Positions 1 to 5,564 of a DNA stretch of 13,669 nucleotides are shown here, one piece after another (position 1 is the first letter of the stretch; each line of letters opens with the position of its first letter). A program made the translations under genes and the position numbers. Source of the DNA: Treponema sp. (GTDB taxonomy: Bacteria > Spirochaetota > Spirochaetia > Treponematales > Breznakiellaceae); contig JAIRTS010000047.1 of assembly GCA_031254795.1 (NCBI GenBank), forward strand, positions 1 to 13,669. Reading direction: 5' to 3'. The notes under the pieces are model-generated. The model was given only the letters and a program-made list of their open reading frames with translations. It was not told where the DNA came from and made no database searches.

Positions 1-261
1 GGGTTTTTTGAACACGAGCGGATTCAACGGGCGTATTTGGACGGGAACTGGCGGGGTCCAACCCTGGGCTGCATTAACCCGGCGCAGGAAATCAACGCGA
101 TAAGCCACGCGGTCAAGGAGAAGCTGATGACCAAAAGCGAAGCGGCCTACCGGATCAGCAGCATTACGGACTATGAGGCGTTTTCCACCCGGTGGAAATA
201 CGATGAGGGCTTGTATCCGCGGGAAGAAAAAAAGCCCGGCAAAGAGAAGGACCGGCAATGA
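1..261 (+). CDS. Phage portal protein, lambda gpB-like family (C-terminal fragment)
   Basis: This is the last 86 residues of a reading frame that is already open at base 1, so the gene starts upstream of the window. The portal is the dodecameric ring at one vertex of the capsid through which DNA enters and leaves and to which the tail joins. The visible part contains the end-of-portal pattern of the lambda family: a Trp followed by Gly-Pro, then a Gly, an Asn-Pro, an Ala-Gln-Glu helix, and a 'VKEKLMTKSEAAYRIS' stretch, where lambda-type portals carry 'xxGLxTxxEx'. The tail is lysine- and glutamate-rich and probably disordered. The stop TGA at 259-261 overlaps the ATG of the next gene. A TTG at 37 is not a real start. 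Family assignment rests on this short motif and on the genes that follow. Confidence 0.8.
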   Translation, partial: GFFEHERIQRAYLDGNWRGPTLGCINPAQEINAISHAVKEKLMTKSEAAYRISSITDYEAFSTRWKYDEGLYPREEKKPGKEKDRQ

Positions 262-1496
262 AGGTTTGGTACGCGCTGGCGGATGAGGAGCTCGACCGGT
301 TTTATATATTCAGGGAGATGGAAAGCCGGTTGAGGGCGGACCTGCCGGTTAAGAGCATAGAAGAGATAAAGGCCGCGGTGTATGAAGCGCAAGAAGCAGA
401 GGGCGGTCAACTCTTGTACGAAACACGGGACGGCGCCGCCGTTATCGCCGTAAGCGGGACCCTTACCGCCAAACGCCACGTCTCTGACGACCTGTACGGG
501 GATGTAACATCCTACGCCGATATAGAGCGGGCGGTCCTCGCCGCGGAGGCGGACCCGCTTGTGCGGGAAATCCACTACCACATCAACAGCCCCGGCGGGT
601 ACTGGGACGGCCTTGACTGCTGCGCCGAGGCGGTAAAGACCGCGCGCAAGCCGTCAACGGCGTTTGTCTACACATCGGCGCTTTCAGGGGGCTACTATCT
701 TGCGTCCCAGGCGGACCGGATACTCGCGGTTACCAAAGGGAGCAGCGTCGGTTCCATCGGCGTAGCGGCGGAGGTGTTTGACCGAACCAGCGCGGATGGG
801 CAGAAAGGGATAATCCGGCATGTTCTGACCAACCGGGCGAGCGGCGATAAGCGCCCGAAGCCGGAAGAAGAAGCGGGGCGGGAATTGATTGTAGACCGGC
901 TCGACCAGTTGTACGGGATATTTGAAAACCGGGTGCTGGAAGGGAGGAGGCATGTTAAAGGATTCAGCGCCGAAACCATACGAAGCCTCGCGGGGCGGAC
1001 GGTGACGGCGGAACAGGCTCTTGAAATGGGGCTTATAGACGGGATTCGCTCGGAGCAATCCGGGGAAGCAAACAATAAAGCGATAGGAGGAAGTATGAAA
1101 TTAGCGGATTATCTCAAGGAAAACCCGGAGGCGAAGGCGGAAATAGCCGCGTATGCCCAGGGCGAACTGGGAATGACCGGCAAGACGGAAGCGGAGGCGG
1201 CGGTCGGCGCCGACCGCGCCCGGATAGAGGAACTGCTCGCGCTGTCGGGGGTTTCGATCTCCGGCGCGCTCAAGGCGGCGATTGCCGAGGGGGTTGACGC
1301 GGGCGAGTACGCGAAAGGGCGGGTCAAGGAACTGAACGCCGCCATGAGCGCGTCTAACCGGGATGCCCTGGGGTCGCCGAAAGTCGGGCAGCGCCTTGAG
1401 GATCAGATAATGCCCAAAGAAGTCGGGAAAGCGGCGGCCGGCGCGCTCGTTGATGAGAAGGCTCTGCGTGATATGGCGCGGAAAGGAGGCTTTTAA
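258..1496 (+). CDS. Head maturation protease, S49/SppA-like (lambda gpC-like), with C-terminal scaffold region
   Basis: 412 residues. The N-terminal 270 residues look like an S49 (SppA-type) serine protease. A 'SPGG' oxyanion-type loop lies at residues 111-114. The nucleophile motif 'ALSGGYYLAS' places the serine at about 143, followed by 'GSSVGSIGV' at 161-169. Lys198 in 'GDKRP' sits about 55 residues after the serine, where the Lys of the S49 Ser/Lys dyad is expected. In the lambda family such proteins cleave portal and scaffold proteins during procapsid maturation. Residues 280-412 are Ala/Glu/Lys-rich, mostly helical by composition, and look like scaffold rather than protease. They also have their own internal start (see 1095-1496). 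The ATG at 258 overlaps the portal stop (ATGA) and follows an AGAAGGA-like site. The stop overlaps the next ATG (TAATG). Confidence 0.88.
   Translation: MKVWYALADEELDRFYIFREMESRLRADLPVKSIEEIKAAVYEAQEAEGGQLLYETRDGAAVIAVSGTLTAKRHVSDDLYGDVTSYADIERAVLAAEADPLVREIHYHINSPGGYWDGLDCCAEAVKTARKPSTAFVYTSALSGGYYLASQADRILAVTKGSSVGSIGVAAEVFDRTSADGQKGIIRHVLTNRASGDKRPKPEEEAGRELIVDRLDQLYGIFENRVLEGRRHVKGFSAETIRSLAGRTVTAEQALEMGLIDGIRSEQSGEANNKAIGGSMKLADYLKENPEAKAEIAAYAQGELGMTGKTEAEAAVGADRARIEELLALSGVSISGALKAAIAEGVDAGEYAKGRVKELNAAMSASNRDALGSPKVGQRLEDQIMPKEVGKAAAGALVDEKALRDMARKGGF
1085..1097 (+). promoter_or_regulatory. Internal ribosome binding site and ATG for the nested scaffold
   Basis: AGGAGG at 1085-1090 is followed after four bases by ATG at 1095-1097, in the same frame as the surrounding protease gene (residue 280). 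It is as strong as the sites used by the separate genes in this window, for example the AGGAGG before the decoration and capsid genes. Nothing at the protein level would require this run inside a protease. Confidence 0.75.
1095..1496 (+). CDS. Nested scaffold protein (lambda Nu3-like), internal start within the protease gene
   Basis: Translation from the internal ATG gives 133 residues identical to the C-terminal third of the protease. The chain starts 'MKLADYLKENPEAK' and is rich in Ala, Glu, Lys and Arg, with no Cys or Trp, as expected of a helical assembly scaffold. In lambda, Nu3 is likewise made from an in-frame start inside gene C. It directs assembly of the capsid shell and is removed before DNA packaging. 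The full-length protease would carry the same domain as a scaffold-binding tail that takes it into the procapsid. The strong ribosome binding site and the clear change in composition at the start support this. Actual initiation is inferred. Confidence 0.7.
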   Translation: MKLADYLKENPEAKAEIAAYAQGELGMTGKTEAEAAVGADRARIEELLALSGVSISGALKAAIAEGVDAGEYAKGRVKELNAAMSASNRDALGSPKVGQRLEDQIMPKEVGKAAAGALVDEKALRDMARKGGF

Positions 1497-1870
1497 TGAG
1501 ATCGACATCCTACAACACCGAAAATATTATTGTAAAGCCGCGAATACAGAACGCGGCTAAATACGCGGCGGGAAGTTACCGGAAGGGGCAGCTTTTAGGG
1601 CGAATCAACGCCACCGGCCTGTTTACGGCCTACAACCCGGACTTTGAGCTTGACGGTGATGATAATCCTATCATCACCGGCGCGGAAACCGTCAGGGCGG
1701 TATGCCCGGCGGATATAATCATCGACTCGACCGTAACGACCGGTCCGGTAGCGCGCGGCGAGTTCAGCAGGGACGGGGTGGCGGCGGTGATGGCTTCGCT
1801 TGCGTCCCCGATAACCCTTACAGACGCGCTCATCGGCCAGTGCTGGGACGCGGGAATCATTCTTAATTAG
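1496..1870 (+). CDS. Head decoration protein (lambda gpD-like)
   Basis: 124 residues, close to the size of lambda gpD (110). The pattern fits the HDPD family: an N-terminal extension, 'YAAGSYRKGQLLGRI' (Gly-x-Leu-Leu-Gly), a short strand with 'LFTAYNP', a middle part reporting 'VCPADIIIDSTV', and a final 'SRDGVAAVMASL...LIGQCWDAGIILN' where the D family carries an Arg-x-Gly, a helix and a terminal 'GI'. Such proteins bind as trimers on the expanded capsid and stabilise it against DNA pressure. The order protease, D, capsid is the lambda order. ATG at 1496 overlaps the preceding TAA and has AGGAGG six bases upstream. A perfect 11-bp hairpin lies inside the gene at 1654-1679. Confidence 0.8.
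   Translation: MRSTSYNTENIIVKPRIQNAAKYAAGSYRKGQLLGRINATGLFTAYNPDFELDGDDNPIITGAETVRAVCPADIIIDSTVTTGPVARGEFSRDGVAAVMASLASPITLTDALIGQCWDAGIILN
1654..1679 (+). repeat. Perfect 11-bp inverted repeat (hairpin) inside the decoration gene
   Basis: CGGTGATGATA at 1654-1664 and its exact reverse complement at 1669-1679 enclose a four-base loop (ATCC). No U-run follows, and the stem lies in mid-gene, so it is not a rho-independent terminator. Confidence 0.85.
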
Positions 1871-1880
1871 GAGGAACACG

Positions 1881-2918
1881 ATGGCGGTACAAACATTAAC
1901 CAGTCAGTTAAAGATTTTTTTTGAGGAGCGGCCCGCGCTGCTCATGGATTTTGTCAACACGTTTTTCAGGGAGACAAGGACGTTTGCCAGCAAGGAAATA
2001 CCGGTAGACCGCCTTGCCCCCAAAAACATCCTGGCGGGCTACCGCGCTCCCGGCGCGGCGGCGGACATTCTCGCCTACCAAGCGGGGAACGGGACAGTGT
2101 ACCACGCGCCGTCCATTTCCCTGGCGACTTCGGTAAGCGAGGAATTGGCGAACAGCGCGACCGTTGGGATGGAGCCGAACAGTCCGGCGAATGAGCAACT
2201 GCTCCGCAAATACGCCAATATCCAGACGCAACAGGCGGACGCCATTTACAACCAGATAGCGAAACAAGCCGCCGACGTGCTGCTGTACGGGAAGTTTGAC
2301 CTGCTTGACGGGTTGGGCAAAACGGCGCGGGCGCCGATTGACTTTGAACGGGACGCGTCCCTGTTTGAGAATAACAAGAGTTATAAAGCCAATCCCACCG
2401 AGCAGATAGAGGCGGCGTTTTCCAAGCTGCAAAATAAAAATTTTCCGAAGATCGGCGTGTTCGCGCTGGTGGGAGACACGGTGCTTGCCCGGCTCATGCA
2501 GGACGCGAAGTTCGCCAGCCTGCTCAAACTTCAGGGGTTGAACGCGGGGCGGGTCTGGGTAAGCGCGGACAACCGGGTGGTGGCGATGGTGTATACCGGG
2601 ATGTTGGCGGGGCTGCCCGTACCGGTAACGCTGTGCAACTTCAGCGCGGCGTATGAGGACGCGGAAGGGAATGTCAACAGTTATATCCCCGACAAGGCGG
2701 TGGTAGTCGGATCGTTCGCCTCGATCCGGATACAGGCGTATGGCGGTATATTCATCGCCGATACGGCCAACAACACCGGGCAAATATACGAGGGGCAGAT
2801 CATCACGGACCGGTTTGTCTCAAAGAACCCTGACGAGGTGGTGATTCGCACCCAGAGCGCGCCGCTGTTGATACCGGGCGAAGTGAACCACACGTCAACG
2901 GTGATAAGCGCGGATTAG
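1881..2918 (+). CDS. Major capsid protein, lambda gpE family
   Basis: 345 residues against 341 for lambda gpE. It forms the HK97-fold shell. The sequence starts with a helix and 'LLMDFVNTFFRET', matching the 'LFLRLFFRES' of gpE, followed by a beta-rich E-loop part. The C-terminal third has 'NSYIPDKAVVVGSFAS', matching the gpE pattern of Pro-Asp-(Asn/Lys), a valine/leucine strand and Gly. It ends with 'RTQSAPLLIPG', matching 'IQSAPLML' in gpE. These aligned positions, the size and the position after protease and decoration genes make the call firm. ATG at 1881 follows AGGAGG by six bases. No cleavage site for an N-terminal delta domain is evident, consistent with the lambda type that uses a separate scaffold. 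A 12-bp palindrome lies near 2350. Confidence 0.9.
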   Translation: MAVQTLTSQLKIFFEERPALLMDFVNTFFRETRTFASKEIPVDRLAPKNILAGYRAPGAAADILAYQAGNGTVYHAPSISLATSVSEELANSATVGMEPNSPANEQLLRKYANIQTQQADAIYNQIAKQAADVLLYGKFDLLDGLGKTARAPIDFERDASLFENNKSYKANPTEQIEAAFSKLQNKNFPKIGVFALVGDTVLARLMQDAKFASLLKLQGLNAGRVWVSADNRVVAMVYTGMLAGLPVPVTLCNFSAAYEDAEGNVNSYIPDKAVVVGSFASIRIQAYGGIFIADTANNTGQIYEGQIITDRFVSKNPDEVVIRTQSAPLLIPGEVNHTSTVISAD

Positions 2919-2930
2919 GGCGGCCCCGAA

Positions 2931-3272
2931 ATGGTTCCGTTTGGCGATGAGTTGGCCTGCCAGCTTGAACAGTCTCCCTTCAGCGAGGAGTTTGTCATCG
3001 CCGGGGATGAGCCGGTATGTTTGACGGCGCTTGACGGGGAAGTCGCGGCGGTTGAGGGAGGGAATCTACGGGTTTGGGGAATATTTGACGAATCCGTAGA
3101 GCGGGATTCGGCGAACAATGCGATACGGAAAAAGCCGCGTCTGTATGTATACCGCTGGATTTATCCCTTGCCGCCGGAATCCAAAGTAAAAGTAATAGTC
3201 CGGGGAAAGAAATACACGGCGGAGTCCGTTGATAAGGACGCGAACATGGGGTTCGTCGTATGGCTGCGGTAA
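2931..3272 (+). CDS. Probable head-tail joining protein (lambda gpFII-like)
   Basis: 113 residues, like lambda gpFII (117). It lies directly after the capsid gene. Several features align by eye with FII: 'VWGIFDES' against 'IRGVFDDP' in the first strand region, a central strand pair, then 'VRGKKYTAESVDKDANMGFVVWL' (shortened here) against the FII ending 'GEETFWVDRV...CHLWL'. In lambda, FII completes the filled head and makes the surface to which the tail binds. The start is the ATG at 2931, with only a poor GG-rich site ten bases upstream, so translation may be coupled to the capsid gene 12 bases before. Remote similarity only; the alternative is an unrelated small connector. Confidence 0.6.
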   Translation: MVPFGDELACQLEQSPFSEEFVIAGDEPVCLTALDGEVAAVEGGNLRVWGIFDESVERDSANNAIRKKPRLYVYRWIYPLPPESKVKVIVRGKKYTAESVDKDANMGFVVWLR

Positions 3273-3288
3273 GGAGGGAAGGGAAGGC

Positions 3289-3762
3289 ATGAGAATCGGA
3301 GCGGTTTTTTCTGTTTCAGGCGATACGCCTGACTTTGCGGCAATATCTAATCGGTTTGGAATGGCGGCGTACAGGCTGCTTGCGCATGTCGGGATGAAAG
3401 CCGCCCGGAGTTTATACGAGGACGAACTGATAAATGTATTGCACCCCAAGTCGTATTCGTCCACGGGAGCGCCGTTGTCAGAGCGGGGGCGGAGAATGGT
3501 TTCGTATTCGGTGGATGGAAGCCGGAAAAGCGTGATTGTCCGTTCATTTCCGATGAACGTATACCGGCTTGGCGAGGGCAAGCGCACAGAAAAGCGGTGG
3601 ATAGGCGAAAAGGTGTTTAGGAGTTTCGCAAAATCTTTTGACGCCGATTCCGCCGCGCGAGACGCGCTGGACGCGATCCTTAGTCCTGAATACCAAGCGG
3701 CCGGATCCTCCAAGACCGGGCCGTGGGAAACGTTGTTGCGCAAAAACAGACCGGTTGTATAG
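3289..3762 (+). CDS. Putative tail completion / minor tail protein (gpZ or HK97 gp10 type)
   Basis: 157 residues from the ATG at 3289, chosen because it follows a purine-rich AAGGAGGGAAGGG site. The frame stays open to a TTG at 3229, but that lies inside the previous gene. The protein begins with a beta stretch and a long helix 'MAAYRLLAHVGMKAARSLYE', then 'SSTGAPLSERGRRMVSYSVD' and 'VIVRSFPMNVYRLGEG'. A helix, a Thr-Gly/Leu-x-x-x-Gly-Arg part and a Val-rich strand are the loose layout of the gp10/Z tail completion family, which joins the tail end to the head. The slot between FII-like and terminator-like genes is where lambda has Z. The sequence alone is not decisive. Confidence 0.5.
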   Translation: MRIGAVFSVSGDTPDFAAISNRFGMAAYRLLAHVGMKAARSLYEDELINVLHPKSYSSTGAPLSERGRRMVSYSVDGSRKSVIVRSFPMNVYRLGEGKRTEKRWIGEKVFRSFAKSFDADSAARDALDAILSPEYQAAGSSKTGPWETLLRKNRPVV

Positions 3763-3769
3763 GCGGACG

Positions 3770-4168
3770 ATGAAAACAAAAGCGATCATTGAAGCGGTGC
3801 GGGATGATTTAGCCGCGAATTTGCCCGCGATATTCAACGCTGAAGGCGTGAAAGGCGTTGACCATTTCACGATAGGGTCTCCCGCCAACCAGGAACAGAC
3901 ATTCTGCTGTGTCAGGCTCGCGTCATTGCAGGGCAAGAAACAAATTGAGTTCATCATTCATCTTGCCCTTCCGGGGGTGAGCGAACTTGAATCGTATGGC
4001 TGTATTCAGGCGGTTATAACATATCTGGATGATGAATTCGACCCGACCGCCTGCGGGTTTGACACAAGCGATTACGAGTTGCGGGTGCTTGAAAATATCT
4101 TTACGCATGGGGATATAGAAATACTGTTCAGCGTCATGTTGAATAGAGAATTAGACGACTGTTCATAG
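3770..4168 (+). CDS. Putative tail terminator (lambda gpU-like)
   Basis: 132 residues against 131 for lambda gpU, in the matching place. ATG at 3770 follows AGGCGG; an in-frame ATG at 3638 lies deep inside the previous gene and is not used. The fold pattern fits: an N-terminal helix 'KAIIEAVRDDLAAN', a strand-loop region, a strand 'FIIHLALPG', a central helix 'LESYGCIQAVITYLDD', and a last strand 'DIEILFSVMLNRE' that parallels the gpU ending. Terminators cap the tail tube when it reaches the length set by the tape measure and then bind the head. A 9-bp inverted repeat (3930-3938 with 3961-3969, 22-base loop) lies inside. Function rests on size, pattern and gene order. Confidence 0.5.
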   Translation: MKTKAIIEAVRDDLAANLPAIFNAEGVKGVDHFTIGSPANQEQTFCCVRLASLQGKKQIEFIIHLALPGVSELESYGCIQAVITYLDDEFDPTACGFDTSDYELRVLENIFTHGDIEILFSVMLNRELDDCS

Positions 4169-4177
4169 GAGGATGGT

Positions 4178-4363
4178 ATGAGTGTGCGAGATCGGCGCCG
4201 TATTTCGGCGATGACACCGGAGGCGCGTGAGAAAATGGCGCGTTTAGAGGCCGAGGGGAAAGACCCCGTAACCGGACGTAAGATGTGTGAGGGCGTGGAC
4301 TGCGGGTGCGCCGTGAAACACGGGCAAAACGAGGAGCGTGAGAAAACGGGAGGAAAGAAATGA
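4178..4363 (+). CDS. Small Cys-containing hypothetical protein between terminator and tail tube genes
   Basis: 61 residues with a strong AGGAGG site (4167-4172) five bases before the ATG, so it is likely translated. It is very charged (Arg, Lys, Glu) at both ends. In the middle it has Cys37, Cys42, Cys44 and His48 (C-x4-C-x-C-x3-H), which could bind a metal, though this is not a recognised zinc motif. Its stop overlaps the next ATG (ATGA), tying its translation to the tail tube gene. No family recognised. Possibilities are a small assembly factor or regulator; nothing in the sequence decides. Confidence 0.6.
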   Translation: MSVRDRRRISAMTPEAREKMARLEAEGKDPVTGRKMCEGVDCGCAVKHGQNEEREKTGGKK

Positions 4364-5046
4364 ACAAAAAACTAATCGGCAACAAAGCGTATATTTTTTT
4401 TGACACGTATGATCCGACCCGTATCGTTCATGGAGACGGAACGACTACCGTCTCCATGCCTAAGACCTGGTATTACGTGGTAGGCCGGGGGGAATCCGCG
4501 AGCGGCGTCCCAGCGGGGTTTGACATCGGGTCTATATTCCGCGCCCCTAAAACAGGAGCGACGCCATTGACCTTTAAGATCGGGGACCGGGTTATGCCCA
4601 TTGACCCCCAGCGGTTCTGCAAGACCAGCGCGGATTATTCGATAGAGCAGGGTACGATAGACGTTGGGGACGATTGCGAACCCGGCGCGTCTATACTTGA
4701 TGGGATCATCAAAATATCAGGCTCGTTTTCCGGGTTTTTTCAAGAAGATATAGAAACCGGAGAATTTACGGACATCACCCTTGAAATACTGAACCGGTAT
4801 CTGGCGATAGCCTCGGACGATGGAAGCGGCGCATACGCCATAACGGAACAAACCGCCGACATCATGTTTCTGATGATTCTGTTGAACAATGATGTAAAAT
4901 CCGGGCAGATGGAGAAGTGGCTGCTTACTCCTATTATATTGCCGTCTATGTCATCCTCAATCGGCATGAGCGACGCGCAGAACATGGACATATCATGGCA
5001 GCAGGGGGAAGGCCGCCCGCTCATCTACCATGTGCCGAGGGACTAA
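4360..5046 (+). CDS. Putative major tail tube protein
   Basis: 228 residues in the slot between terminator and tail chaperones where tailed phages encode the tube subunit. The sequence is mostly strand-like, and 'DGIIKISGSFSGFF' at mid-length recalls the Gly-Ser-Phe-x-Gly strands of tube proteins. 'IIKISGSFSGFFQ' is followed by a helix 'FTDITLEILNRYLAI', in keeping with the tube fold of a beta sandwich plus one helix. No signal peptide or membrane segment. ATG at 4360 follows GGGAGG by six bases and overlaps the previous stop. A perfect 11-bp hairpin lies at 4429-4458, near the 5' end. The call depends on context; no motif proves it. Confidence 0.55.
   Translation: MNKKLIGNKAYIFFDTYDPTRIVHGDGTTTVSMPKTWYYVVGRGESASGVPAGFDIGSIFRAPKTGATPLTFKIGDRVMPIDPQRFCKTSADYSIEQGTIDVGDDCEPGASILDGIIKISGSFSGFFQEDIETGEFTDITLEILNRYLAIASDDGSGAYAITEQTADIMFLMILLNNDVKSGQMEKWLLTPIILPSMSSSIGMSDAQNMDISWQQGEGRPLIYHVPRD
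4429..4458 (+). repeat. Perfect 11-bp inverted repeat (hairpin) near the start of the tail tube gene
   Basis: CATGGAGACGG at 4429-4439 pairs exactly with 4448-4458 across an eight-base loop. It begins about 70 bases into the gene. No U-run follows. Confidence 0.85.
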
Positions 5047-5055
5047 GGGGGCTGT

Positions 5056-5526
5056 ATGGCGGTTTTTAAATCCTTGCTGGTCAAGGATAAATCCTATGTA
5101 TTCAAGTTCGCGGGCAATGAGACGTTGGAAAAACCGGCGCGGGCGGTGTTCGCTCGGTTTCCCCTGCCTGACGAGTATTTTCTGAAGAGCGGGCAGGACG
5201 CGCGGTACGGCGACATTGACTTTAAGAAAGTTGGAAAGAAAAACAACAAAGAAGTGCAAAAACTGTTTGCGGCGTTTCTGAATTCGTATCTTACCGAAGC
5301 GACAGGCGGCGTTCCCAGAGCGTTCAGCCGGGTGGACGGCGCCGCGTTTGTGCGGGAATGCGTAGACCATTTTGAAAATCTTTCGGCCGTGGAAGAAAGC
5401 GGGGAAACGCGGGAGATTAAAAGCGTTGGCGAGTTTCTTGGTTTGCCCGCTGAGGCGGTGTACGACATAACCCGTGATTTGTACGACTACGCCCGGAACC
5501 GGGATGCGTTTACGATGGGGGAATAG
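5056..5526 (+). CDS. Tail assembly chaperone, G-like (zero-frame product)
   Basis: 156 residues, lying directly before the tape measure, where nearly all long-tailed phages encode two chaperones joined by a programmed frameshift. It starts 'MAVFKSLLVKDKSYVFKF' and is charged and soluble, with helical parts ('NKEVQKLFAAFLNSYL', 'VGEFLGLPAEAVYDITRDLYDYA'). Such proteins coat the tape measure and recruit tube subunits. ATG at 5056 follows AGGGGG. The last codons are Met-Gly-Glu-stop. The run of five G just before the stop and the hairpin after it mark the likely shift point. The protein is not recognised by motif; identity comes from position and the frameshift layout. Confidence 0.65.
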   Translation: MAVFKSLLVKDKSYVFKFAGNETLEKPARAVFARFPLPDEYFLKSGQDARYGDIDFKKVGKKNNKEVQKLFAAFLNSYLTEATGGVPRAFSRVDGAAFVRECVDHFENLSAVEESGETREIKSVGEFLGLPAEAVYDITRDLYDYARNRDAFTMGE

Positions 5527-5564
5527 AGCGCCTGACAACAGGATTGAAGCTGCTGTTGTCAGGC
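5517..5564 (+). promoter_or_regulatory. Programmed -1 frameshift site: G5 slip run plus 12-bp stem-loop
   Basis: The zero frame reads ATG GGG GAA TAG (5515-5526). The Gly tRNA on GGG at 5518-5520 can slip back one base onto GGG at 5517-5519 with full pairing. Eight bases after the G run, GCCTGACAACAG (5530-5541) pairs exactly with 5553-5564 around an 11-base loop, a distance typical of frameshift-stimulating stems. The -1 frame is open from 5478 through the region. The A-site codon GAA would re-pair poorly as GGA, so this is not a classic double-slip heptamer; single P-site slippage is the likelier mechanism. Confidence 0.65.

Noticed and set aside
1714..1719. TATAAT hexamer inside the decoration gene
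   Set aside because: No -35-like hexamer lies at 16-18 bases upstream, and the site is mid-gene in a packed operon; a chance match.
1908..2783. Long open frame of 291 codons on the minus strand opposite the major capsid gene
   Set aside because: It lies entirely within a firmly identified capsid gene. Its product is Arg- and Val-rich, as expected from the complement of GC-rich coding DNA, and shows no domain.
3066..3779. Minus-strand frame of 237 codons
   Set aside because: It crosses two plausible plus-strand genes and their junction, lacks a ribosome binding site, and its product is Ser/Pro/Arg-rich without recognisable pattern.
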